DNA of 18,809 nucleotides from contig JAFTKA010000017.1 in NCBI GenBank assembly GCA_017456105.1, forward strand, positions 1 through 18,809, written 5' to 3'. Under the pieces are notes generated by a model, which was given only the letters and a program-made list of their open reading frames with translations, searched no databases and was not told the DNA's origin. This DNA is from Oscillospiraceae bacterium. GTDB lineage: Bacteria; Bacillota_A; Clostridia; Oscillospirales; Oscillospiraceae. Positions 1-6,092 of the stretch are shown here, in pieces (position 1 is the stretch's first letter; every line of letters begins with the position of its first letter). Both the position numbers and the translations under genes were made by a program.

Positions 1-1915
1 CAGCCAGAGCCGCGATGTCTTCCTCAGTGGTGGGCACGAACTCGTGGAGCGGGGGATCCAGGAAGCGGATGCAAACGGGGTTGCCTTCCATAGCCTCGTA
101 CAGGCCCTCGAAGTCAGCCTGCTGCATGGGCAGGATCTTAGCCAGAGCAGCCTCACGCTCTTCCACAGTGTCAGAGCAGATCATCTCACGGAAGGAGCCG
201 ATACGGCCTTCCTCGAAGAACATATGCTCAGTACGGCACAGGCCGATGCCCTCAGCGCCCAGGGAGCGGGCCTTGATGGCGTCACGGGGGGAGTCAGCGT
301 TGGTACGGACGGACAGGCGGCGGTACTGGTCAGCCCAAGCCATGATGCGGCCGAACTCGCCGGCGATCTCAGCTTCCTTGGTGGGGATCAGGCCGTCGTA
401 GATGCAGCCGGTGGATCCGTCCAGGCTCAGCTCGTCGCCTTCGTGGAAGGTCTTGCCGGCCAGAGTGAACTGCTTGTTCTCCTCGTCCATATTGATCTCG
501 GTGCAGCCGGAAACACAGCAGGTACCCATACCACGGGCAACAACGGCTGCGTGGGAGGTCATACCGCCACGGACGGTCAGGATACCCTGAGCGGCCATCA
601 TGCCCTCGATATCCTCGGGGGAAGTTTCCAGACGAACCAGAACCACCTTCTCACCACGCTCGGCCCAAGCCTTAGCGTCCTCAGCGGTGAAGACGATCTT
701 ACCAGCGGCAGCTCCGGGAGAGGCAGCCAGTGCCTTACCGATGGGAGCAGCGGCCTTCAAAGCCTTGGCGTCGAACTGGGGGTGCAGCAGGGTGTCCAGA
801 GTTCTGGGCTCGATCATAGCAACGGCCTTCTTCTCATCGATCATGCCCTCGTCCACCAGGTCGCAGGCGATCTTCAGAGCAGCGGGAGCGGTACGCTTGC
901 CGTTACGGGTCTGCAGCATATACAGCTTACCGTTCTCAACGGTGAACTCCATATCCTGCATATCGCGGTAGTGGTTTTCCAGGATTTCGCAAACCTTGGT
1001 GAACTGTGCGAAAGCCTCGGGGAACTTGTCAGCCATCTCGGAGATGGGCATGGGAGTCCGGACACCGGCCACCACGTCCTCGCCCTGAGCATTGGTCAGG
1101 AACTCACCGAACAGCTTCTTCTCGCCGGTAGCGGGGTTACGGGTAAAGGCAACACCGGTACCGCAGTCATCGCCCATGTTGCCAAAGGCCATGGACTGCA
1201 CGTTAACGGCAGTACCCCAGGAGTAGGGAATGTCGTTCTCACGGCGGTAGATATTAGCACGGGGGTTGTCCCAGGAACGGAACACAGCCTTGATGGCACC
1301 CATCAGCTGCTCCTTGGGATCGGTGGGGAACTCAGCACCCAGCTTGGCCTTGTACTCAGCCTTGAACTGGCCGGCCAGCTCCTTCAGGTCCTCGGCGGTC
1401 AGGTCAACGTCCTGAGTAACGCCCTTCTTTTCCTTCATCTCGTCGATGAGGGCCTCGAAGTACTTCTTGCCGACTTCCATAACAACGTCGGAATACATCT
1501 GAATGAAGCGGCGGTAGCAGTCCCATGCCCAGCGGGGATTGCCGGACTTGGCAGCCATAACGTTAACAACGTCCTCGTTCAGACCCAGGTTCAGAATGGT
1601 ATCCATCATACCGGGCATGGAGGCACGGGCACCGGAACGGACGGAGACCAGCAGAGGATTCTCCTTATCGCCGAACTTCTTGCCGGTGATCTCTTCCAGC
1701 TTGTCAACATACTCCATGATCTCAGCCTGAATGGCATCGTTGATCATGCGGCCGTCCTCGTAATACTGAGTACAAGCCTCGGTGGAGATGGTGAAGCCCT
1801 GGGGAACAGGCAGACCGATATTGGTCATTTCTGCCAGGTTTGCACCCTTACCGCCCAGCAGCTCACGCATGGAGCCGTTGCCTTCGGTAAACAAATAAAC
1901 GTACTTGTGAGACAT
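1..1915 (-). CDS. ppdK: Pyruvate, phosphate dikinase, C-terminus cut off by the window edge
   Basis: Interconverts pyruvate + ATP + phosphate and PEP + AMP + PPi; in anaerobic Clostridia it is a cytosolic glycolytic or anaplerotic enzyme. The reading frame begins MSHKYVYLFTEGNGSMREL and stays open for 638 codons to base 1. The ATP-grasp region shows GGKGANLAEM and SVRSGARASMPGMMDT. The swivelling phosphohistidine domain has GGMTSHAAVVARGMG, with the catalytic His at residue 455, the same number as in the Clostridium symbiosum enzyme. The start of the PEP/pyruvate barrel is visible (GIGLCRTEHMFF). The family is about 875 residues, so roughly 235 residues, including the catalytic Cys near 831, lie outside the window. 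The ATG at 1913-1915 has an AAAGGGG ribosome binding site at 1925-1931 and a strong promoter upstream. The gene appears to start its own transcript. Confidence 0.97.
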   Translation of the reverse strand, partial: MSHKYVYLFTEGNGSMRELLGGKGANLAEMTNIGLPVPQGFTISTEACTQYYEDGRMINDAIQAEIMEYVDKLEEITGKKFGDKENPLLVSVRSGARASMPGMMDTILNLGLNEDVVNVMAAKSGNPRWAWDCYRRFIQMYSDVVMEVGKKYFEALIDEMKEKKGVTQDVDLTAEDLKELAGQFKAEYKAKLGAEFPTDPKEQLMGAIKAVFRSWDNPRANIYRRENDIPYSWGTAVNVQSMAFGNMGDDCGTGVAFTRNPATGEKKLFGEFLTNAQGEDVVAGVRTPMPISEMADKFPEAFAQFTKVCEILENHYRDMQDMEFTVENGKLYMLQTRNGKRTAPAALKIACDLVDEGMIDEKKAVAMIEPRTLDTLLHPQFDAKALKAAAPIGKALAASPGAAAGKIVFTAEDAKAWAERGEKVVLVRLETSPEDIEGMMAAQGILTVRGGMTSHAAVVARGMGTCCVSGCTEINMDEENKQFTLAGKTFHEGDELSLDGSTGCIYDGLIPTKEAEIAGEFGRIMAWADQYRRLSVRTNADSPRDAIKARSLGAEGIGLCRTEHMFFEEGRIGSFREMICSDTVEEREAALAKILPMQQADFEGLYEAMEGNPVCIRFLDPPLHEFVPTTEEDIAALA

Positions 1916-2004
1916 TTTGAAATACCCCTTTCAGTTGGTTTTTTGAAGCGTTTTTTGCCCCAAAAATTTTCTTTTTTTCTTAAGATTACCTTAAATGCCC
2001 GTAT

Positions 2005-2033
2005 AGTATACCACGCAATATGGGAATTGTAAA
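2005..2033 (-). promoter_or_regulatory. Sigma-A-type promoter for ppdK
   Basis: Read on the minus strand: -35 TTTACA (2028-2033), a 17-bp spacer, and an extended -10 TGG-TATACT (TATACT at 2005-2010). Transcription would begin near 1998, leaving an A/T-rich leader of about 80 nt before the ppdK ATG. I see no riboswitch in that leader. Confidence 0.75.
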
Positions 2034-2083
2034 CCTTTTTGGTAATTTTTGATGAAATTTTTCTTGCACACGCCTTCTACCCC

Positions 2084-2205
2084 CTTGCGTCATTCTGAGC
2101 GAAGCAATGCGGAGTCGAAAGATCTTCGCATTTCCGTTACTGCTGCGTAGACATTCGGTGCGAAGATTCCTCGATTCCGCTCCGCTACACTCGGAATGAC
2201 GCAAG
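2084..2205. repeat. 122-bp palindromic intergenic repeat (REP/MITE-like)
   Basis: The ends are a perfect inverted repeat: CTTGCGTCATTC at the left and GAATGACGCAAG at the right. The inner arms also pair imperfectly: GCGGAGTCGAAAGATCTTCG on the left matches the reverse complement of the arm near 2142-2180 (GCGGAATCGAGGAATCTTCG). The transcript or single strand could therefore fold into one long interrupted hairpin. The motif GTCATTCTGAGCGAAGC resembles dispersed intergenic palindromes I associate with gut Clostridia. No open frame is present. Whether it is a mobile MITE, a REP sequence or an RNA-processing hairpin cannot be told from one copy. Confidence 0.7.
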
Positions 2206-2212
2206 AACGAGT

Positions 2213-2249
2213 AAGAGGACTGTCAAAAGACAGTCCTCTTGCGTTTTTT
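2213..2249 (+). terminator. Strong hairpin with U-tract on the plus strand, downstream of upp
   Basis: A perfect 12-bp stem, AAGAGGACTGTC (2213-2224) with GACAGTCCTCTT (2229-2240) around an AAAA loop, is followed on the plus strand by GCGTTTTTT. On the minus strand, where upp ends at 2248, the sequence after the stem is ACTCGTTC, which has no U-run. The hairpin may still stabilise or end the upp mRNA, but as an intrinsic terminator it points the other way. Confidence 0.6.
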
Positions 2250-2877
2250 ACTTTGTGCCGAAAATACGGTCGCCGGCATCGCCCAGACCGGGTACGATGT
2301 AAGCGTGCTCGTTGAGCTTCTCGTCCTGAGCGGCCAGGTAGATGTCCACATCGGGGTGAGCCTCCTGTACGGCCTTTACGCCCTCGGGGCAGCCGATGAT
2401 GTTCATCATAATGATGTGCTTACAGCCGTGGTTCTTCAAAAAATCAATGGCTGCGATGGCAGAGCCACCGGTGGCCAGCATAGGGTCTACCACGAAGACC
2501 TGACGGTTGCCGATATCCTCGGGCAGCTTGCAGTAGTATTCCACAGGCATATGGGTCTCGGGATCCCGATAAAGACCGATGTGGCCGATCTTGGCAGAGG
2601 GGATCATATCCACCATGGAGTCTACCATGCCCAAACCTGCACGGAGAATGGGAATGATGGCCAGCTTCTTGCCTGCCAGCATACGGCATTTGGCCATAGC
2701 AACAGGGGTCTTGACCTCCACCTCACGGGTGGGCAGATTCCGGGTTGCCTCATAGCACATGAGGCCTGCGATCTCGCTGATCAGTTCACGGAATTCCTTA
2801 ACGCTGGTTCTCTCGTTACGCAGAATGGCCAGTTTATGCTGGATCAAAGGGTGGTTCAACACATGTACCTTGCTCAT
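2248..2877 (-). CDS. upp: Uracil phosphoribosyltransferase
   Basis: Pyrimidine salvage enzyme making UMP from uracil and PRPP in the cytosol. The 209-residue product is the normal length for bacterial UPRT. It opens [20 protein letters not shown], carries the family signature [11 protein letters not shown], and has the PRPP-binding loop [12 protein letters not shown] with D131 in it. The C-terminal uracil-binding segment [13 protein letters not shown] is intact. The ATG overlaps the tsaB stop as ATGA (2874-2877), so it is translationally coupled as the last gene of the prfA-tsaE-tsaB-upp operon. Its ribosome binding site, AAGGAG around 2885-2890, lies inside the Lys/Glu-rich tail codons of tsaB. 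No PyrR-type attenuator is visible before it, and control is probably through the operon promoter. Confidence 0.97.
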   Translation of the reverse strand: MSKVHVLNHPLIQHKLAILRNERTSVKEFRELISEIAGLMCYEATRNLPTREVEVKTPVAMAKCRMLAGKKLAIIPILRAGLGMVDSMVDMIPSAKIGHIGLYRDPETHMPVEYYCKLPEDIGNRQVFVVDPMLATGGSAIAAIDFLKNHGCKHIIMMNIIGCPEGVKAVQEAHPDVDIYLAAQDEKLNEHAYIVPGLGDAGDRIFGTK

Positions 2878-3590
2878 TTTTCTTTCTCCTTTTCTTCCTC
2901 CCGGGCCAGGCGTTCCCGTTCTGCCTGGGAAAGTCTTAAATAATTGGGGCTTAAGGCTGCACCGTCTCCGCTGACCCCGCTATCGATCTGCATTTTCGCC
3001 AGCAGTGCAACACCGGAGGCACGCTGATGCATACGGTGTTCCGGGGGCAGCCGCAGCTGCGGCACGTCTTCTACCAATGTATTATAGCACAAAATACTGC
3101 CGTCGCCAACCAAAAAAATGGGTTTTTCGCAATTTTTTAATTCTTTTTTCAGGTCTTCCAGGGAAATGGCTCGATCTTCCTGCAATCGGGTTAAGACACC
3201 GCCTTCAGCCGAGAACAAAGCGTTATAGACCTGGCTTCTCCGGGCGTCCATCACAGGACACACGATGCCCTCATAAATGCCCAGGCTCAGTGCCATGGCT
3301 TCCAGGGTGGACACACCATAGCAGGGCTTTTCCCCGCCCCAGGCAAGACCCTTTGCCGCCGCCACACCGATCCGCACACCTGTGAAGCTGCCCGGGCCGG
3401 CAGCTACCGCCACTGCGTCCACCTGCTGAACGGTTACACCGCAGTGGTTCAGCAGAGCTTCTGCCATGGACATCAGGGTCTGGCTGTGGGTCAGGCCTGT
3501 GTTCTGATAGCTTTCGCCTAGGAGCTTACCGTCTTCTAAGAGGGCCACAGAGCCTGCCTTGGCAGAGGTCTCAAAGGCTAATATCTTCAA
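2874..3590 (-). CDS. tsaB: tRNA threonylcarbamoyladenosine (t6A) biosynthesis protein TsaB
   Basis: TsaB is the ASKHA-fold partner that holds TsaD and TsaE together during t6A37 formation on ANN-decoding tRNAs. The 238-residue protein begins [19 protein letters not shown] and has the hallmark [11 protein letters not shown] at residues 65-75, followed by AAAKGLAWG and [15 protein letters not shown]. The start is a TTG at 3588-3590, chosen because GGGAGGGG (3597-3604) stands 6 nt upstream and the protein begins exactly where the family does. It overlaps tsaE by 20 bp upstream and upp by 4 bp downstream. The C-terminus ends in a highly charged REEEKEKEK tail; those purine-rich codons also supply the ribosome binding site of upp. 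The usual neighbours rimI and tsaD are not adjacent. Confidence 0.94.
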   Translation of the reverse strand: MKILAFETSAKAGSVALLEDGKLLGESYQNTGLTHSQTLMSMAEALLNHCGVTVQQVDAVAVAAGPGSFTGVRIGVAAAKGLAWGGEKPCYGVSTLEAMALSLGIYEGIVCPVMDARRSQVYNALFSAEGGVLTRLQEDRAISLEDLKKELKNCEKPIFLVGDGSILCYNTLVEDVPQLRLPPEHRMHQRASGVALLAKMQIDSGVSGDGAALSPNYLRLSQAERERLAREEEKEKEK

Positions 3591-4008
3591 ACCGTTCCCC
3601 TCCCGTAACCGTAATACGCCGGGACTCGTCCCCGGTTTTTTCGATCTTTACCACAATCGCACCGTCCAAAGCGTCCCGGACGTTTTCGCTCCATTCCACG
3701 GCACAGATGCCGCCCCGCTCCAGATAATCCTCCCAGCCAATGTCAAAGAGGTCCTCGGCAGAATGGAGTCTGTACATATCAAAATGGAACAAAGGATATT
3801 TTCCCGACAGGTATTCATTGACGATAGTATAGGTGGGGCTGGTTACCGGGTCGGTGATCCCCAGGCCCCGGGCAATGCCCCGGGTAAAGGCCGTCTTGCC
3901 CGCACCCAGATCGCCCTCATAGGCGATCACATCTCCGGCAGAAAGCTTTTCTGCCAACGCGATGCCCACCCGTTCAGTCTCTATCGGTGAATTTGTAATA
4001 AATTCCAT
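3571..4008 (-). CDS. tsaE: tRNA threonylcarbamoyladenosine biosynthesis ATPase TsaE
   Basis: P-loop ATPase of the t6A complex, required for turnover of TsaBD. Walker A is GDLGAGKT at residues 32-39; the family motifs SPTYTIVNEY, FHFDMYRL and GICAVEWSENV follow in order, and the length of 145 residues is typical. The ATG at 4006-4008 is chosen to give the start MEFITNSPIETERVG; an in-frame TTG at 4017 is the alternative and would add MKV. Neither has a recognisable Shine-Dalgarno sequence. The preceding sequence is a repeated GTTGAAA pair that includes the prfA stop (4021-4023), so initiation probably depends on ribosomes finishing prfA. The 3' end overlaps tsaB by 20 bp. Confidence 0.93.
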   Translation of the reverse strand: MEFITNSPIETERVGIALAEKLSAGDVIAYEGDLGAGKTAFTRGIARGLGITDPVTSPTYTIVNEYLSGKYPLFHFDMYRLHSAEDLFDIGWEDYLERGGICAVEWSENVRDALDGAIVVKIEKTGDESRRITVTGGERFEDISL

Positions 4009-4020
4009 AACTTTCAACTT

Positions 4021-5079
4021 TCAACTATTATTTTTCAGTTTCTCTGCCTGGTCGGCAGTGGCCAGAGCATCGATGATCTCGTCGATGGCTCCGTCCATCA
4101 CCTGATCGATCTTATAAAGGGTCAGATTGATCCGGTGATCCGTTACCCGGCCCTGGGGGAAATTGTAGGTGCGGATCCGCTCGTTCCGCATACCCGTTCC
4201 CACCTGACTGCGACGCATACCGGTAACTTCGTTTTCCAGCTTTTCCTGCTGGATCTCATAGAGCTTGGAGGCCAGCATACGCATACACTTTTCCCGGTTC
4301 TGCACCTGGCTCCGCTCCTCCTGACAGGCCACCACAATGCCCGTGGGCTTGTGGATCAGCCGCACGGCAGAGCTGGTCTTATTGACGTGCTGACCGCCGG
4401 CACCGCTGGCCCGGTAGACCTGCATTTCAATGTCCGCGGGATTGATCTGCACATCTACCTCCTCCATCTCAGGAAGCACCGCCACCGTGGCGGTGGAGGT
4501 ATGAACACGGCCGCCGGACTCGGTCTCCGGCACACGCTGTACCCGGTGGACACCGGACTCGTATTTGAGTCTTGAATAAGCTCCCCGGCCGTTGATCACA
4601 AAGTCCGCTTCCTTGACGCCGCCCAGCTCCGTATCATTATAGTTCATCAGCTCCACGGACCAGCCCATTCGGGCGGCATACATGGAATACATACGAAACA
4701 GGCTATGGGCAAACAACGCACTTTCCTCGCCGCCCACGCCGCCCCGGATCTCCACAATGACACTTTTATCGTCGTTAGGGTCTTTGGGCAGCAATAGAAT
4801 CTGCAGCTGATTGTAAAGCTCTTCTTTTTCTTTTTTTGCGGCTTGGTAGGTCTCCTGACACAGCTCCTTCATTTCGGGGTCTGCCATCAGCTCCTGGGCT
4901 TCCAGCATATCCTGCTCCGCCTTCCGGTACGCCCGGTAGGCCTCTATGATGGGCTCCAGGTCATTTCGCTCCCGCAGAAAGGCCGCTGCCTTTTTCGGAT
5001 CATTATAAAAATCCGGCTGCTCACTCCGGGCACAGATCTCCTCATAGCGGCTTTCCACCGCCTGCAGTTTATTCAGCAT
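4021..5079 (-). CDS. prfA: Peptide chain release factor 1 (RF1)
   Basis: Class I release factor that reads UAA and UAG and triggers peptidyl-tRNA hydrolysis. The 352-residue product has the codon-recognition PxT motif as PET (residues 184-186) within VPETESGGRVHTS, and the catalytic GGQ at 228-230 within SGAGGQHVNKTSSAVRL; both are intact. The start is the ATG at 5077-5079 (MLNKLQAVESRYEE), with GGAGGG at 5086-5091. A longer in-frame start at 5112 is excluded because the -10 box of the promoter would lie inside it. It is first in the operon prfA-tsaE-tsaB-upp. The methyltransferase prmC, often next to prfA, is not here. Confidence 0.97.
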   Translation of the reverse strand: MLNKLQAVESRYEEICARSEQPDFYNDPKKAAAFLRERNDLEPIIEAYRAYRKAEQDMLEAQELMADPEMKELCQETYQAAKKEKEELYNQLQILLLPKDPNDDKSVIVEIRGGVGGEESALFAHSLFRMYSMYAARMGWSVELMNYNDTELGGVKEADFVINGRGAYSRLKYESGVHRVQRVPETESGGRVHTSTATVAVLPEMEEVDVQINPADIEMQVYRASGAGGQHVNKTSSAVRLIHKPTGIVVACQEERSQVQNREKCMRMLASKLYEIQQEKLENEVTGMRRSQVGTGMRNERIRTYNFPQGRVTDHRINLTLYKIDQVMDGAIDEIIDALATADQAEKLKNNS

Positions 5080-5100
5080 TGGCCGCCCTCCTTTTTCTGT

Positions 5101-5129
5101 ATCATACTCCATTTTTGTGCTTGCGTCAA
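5101..5129 (-). promoter_or_regulatory. Promoter of the prfA-tsaE-tsaB-upp operon
   Basis: Minus strand: -35 TTGACG (5124-5129), 17-bp spacer, -10 TATGAT (5101-5106). The predicted start of transcription falls about 15-20 nt before the prfA ATG, just ahead of the AAAAAGGAGGG ribosome binding site, so the leader is very short. This placement decides the prfA start codon. Confidence 0.8.
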
Positions 5130-5262
5130 ACCACTATTGTAAAAAATACGGTCAACTTAATAAAAACTTAAAATTTCTCCGCTTATTTTCTTCACATCTT
5201 CCTTATATGATAAAGACACAAAGATTTATTTTTCCTCTTTTTCATTTTTCCTCTTTTTAGCG

Positions 5263-5296
5263 AAGCCGCAGGCAATGCCTGCGGCTTTTGCTTTTT
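5263..5296 (+). terminator. Terminator-like hairpin on the plus strand in the prfA-thiN gap
   Basis: The stem AAGCCGCAGGC (5263-5273) pairs with GCCTGCGGCTT (5277-5287) around a short loop, followed by TTGCTTTTTC. The U-rich tail is on the plus strand, but no plus-strand gene lies upstream, since prfA runs the other way. It would end either antisense transcription from prfA or a short unrecognised RNA. Confidence 0.55.
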
Positions 5297-5325
5297 CTCA
5301 GGCCTTCCGCACCTCGAAAAAGATC

Positions 5326-5375
5326 GTAGGGAACGCATTTATGCGTTCCGCAGAAAGGATAAATCCTTTCCCTAC
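5326..5375. repeat. 50-bp three-armed palindromic repeat
   Basis: Outer arms GTAGGGAA (5326-5333) and TTCCCTAC (5368-5375) are exact inverted repeats. Between them sit two more hairpins: GGAACGCAT with ATGCGTTCC (5330-5349) and GAAAGGAT with ATCCTTTC (5353-5370). The outer stem shares a base or so with each inner stem, so the natural fold is a three-way junction. It is intergenic and non-coding, and looks like one copy of a dispersed repeat family. Confidence 0.65.
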
Positions 5376-5410
5376 ATTCCAAACGGACAAATAGCAGTAG
5401 AATGAACATA

Positions 5411-5439
5411 TTGCCCTTTGTTTTTATTTGTGATACTAT
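5411..5439 (+). promoter_or_regulatory. Promoter of the thiN operon
   Basis: -35 TTGCCC (5411-5416), a 17-bp T-rich spacer, and an extended -10 TGA-TACTAT (TACTAT at 5434-5439). Transcription would start close to the AAGGGGGG ribosome binding site at 5449-5455, giving a leader too short for a riboswitch. Confidence 0.7.
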
Positions 5440-5462
5440 ATTGAAAAAAGGGGGGTGTTACC

Positions 5463-6092
5463 TTGGCTCGCTGTATTATTTTCTGTGCCGGTGGCTTTGC
5501 CGGACTTGTCGATCCGATCCGTCCGGACGACTATATTCTGGCTGCCGATGGTGGTCTTAGCCACACAGAGGCTCTTGGTTTGACCCCTGACGGCATTTTG
5601 GGGGATTTTGACTCCCTGGGCTATGTGCCGGAGGGTGCAAAGCTGTTTCCTGTGGAGAAAGATGATACCGATGCCATGCTGGCAGTCCGCAAGGGTCTGG
5701 AGCTGGGCTATAAAGAATTTTTGCTCTACGGCAGTTTGGACGGTCCAAGGCTTGACCACACCGTTGCCAATTTTCAGACCCTGCAGTTTTTGGCTGATCG
5801 TGGGGCAAAGGGGTATCTGATCGGCAAAGAGCAGATCGTTACCCTCTTAAAGGACGGCTCTGTTTCCTTCCCCAAAACCGCCTCCGGGTATATTTCCCTG
5901 TTCTGTATGGGGCAAGATGCCCGGGGCGTAACCCTGGAAAACCTGAAATATCCCCTGTTTGACGCCACCCTGACTGCCGGTTTCCCTTTGGGAGTCAGCA
6001 ATCAGTTCGTGGGCAAGCCCGCCACCGTGTCGGTGCGTGAGGGCAGTCTTTTGATCATCTATGGGAGGTCTTTATGGAATACAGAGGACTGA
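5463..6092 (+). CDS. thiN: Thiamine pyrophosphokinase
   Basis: Transfers pyrophosphate from ATP to thiamine to give thiamine diphosphate (TPP), the cofactor form. The 209-residue product has the family motifs in order: AADGG (27-31), GDFDS (47-51), KDDTDAM (from 66), GSLDGPRLDH (90-99), and SNQF near the C-terminus. The TTG at 5463-5465 is the start, 7 nt after AAGGGGG; the protein then begins MARCIIFCAGG as expected for the family. The last 19 bp overlap the next gene, whose ribosome binding site lies in thiN codons, so the two are co-expressed. In many Firmicutes thiN follows rpe and rsgA; here it is instead first in a two-gene operon with a cation pump. Confidence 0.95.
   Translation: MARCIIFCAGGFAGLVDPIRPDDYILAADGGLSHTEALGLTPDGILGDFDSLGYVPEGAKLFPVEKDDTDAMLAVRKGLELGYKEFLLYGSLDGPRLDHTVANFQTLQFLADRGAKGYLIGKEQIVTLLKDGSVSFPKTASGYISLFCMGQDARGVTLENLKYPLFDATLTAGFPLGVSNQFVGKPATVSVREGSLLIIYGRSLWNTED

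Larger units (their letters stand above)
1916..2247. other. Intergenic region between ppdK and upp (332 bp)
   Basis: No coding sequence is supported here. It contains the ppdK leader and promoter (1916-2033), a short A/T-rich stretch, the 122-bp palindromic repeat (2084-2205) and a 12-bp-stem hairpin (2213-2240) beyond the upp stop. Short open frames in it cross the repeat and lack ribosome binding sites. Confidence 0.8.
5130..5462. other. Divergent intergenic region between prfA and thiN (333 bp)
   Basis: No gene is supported. It holds, in order, A/T-rich sequence, a 14-bp direct repeat TTTTTCCTCTTTTT (5229-5242 and 5245-5258), a G+C-rich hairpin with a plus-strand U-rich tail (5263-5295), a multi-hairpin repeat (5326-5375) and the thiN promoter (5411-5439). 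I looked for a THI-box (TPP riboswitch) ahead of thiN and did not find its conserved CUGAGA core. Confidence 0.75.

Noticed and set aside
44..2032. A 662-codon open frame on the plus strand
   Set aside because: It is antisense to ppdK, whose protein is unmistakable, and has no family motif or ribosome binding site. Codon bias in G+C-rich third positions of ppdK removes stops from the opposite frame.
5229..5258. CRISPR-like or tandem repeat array
   Set aside because: There are only two copies of a low-complexity 14-bp pyrimidine tract with a 2-bp gap; no spacer pattern exists here or elsewhere in the window.
5130..5462. TPP riboswitch upstream of thiN
   Set aside because: I searched for the THI-box core (CUGAGA and its paired elements) and did not see it; the promoter at 5411-5439 leaves too short a leader for an aptamer.
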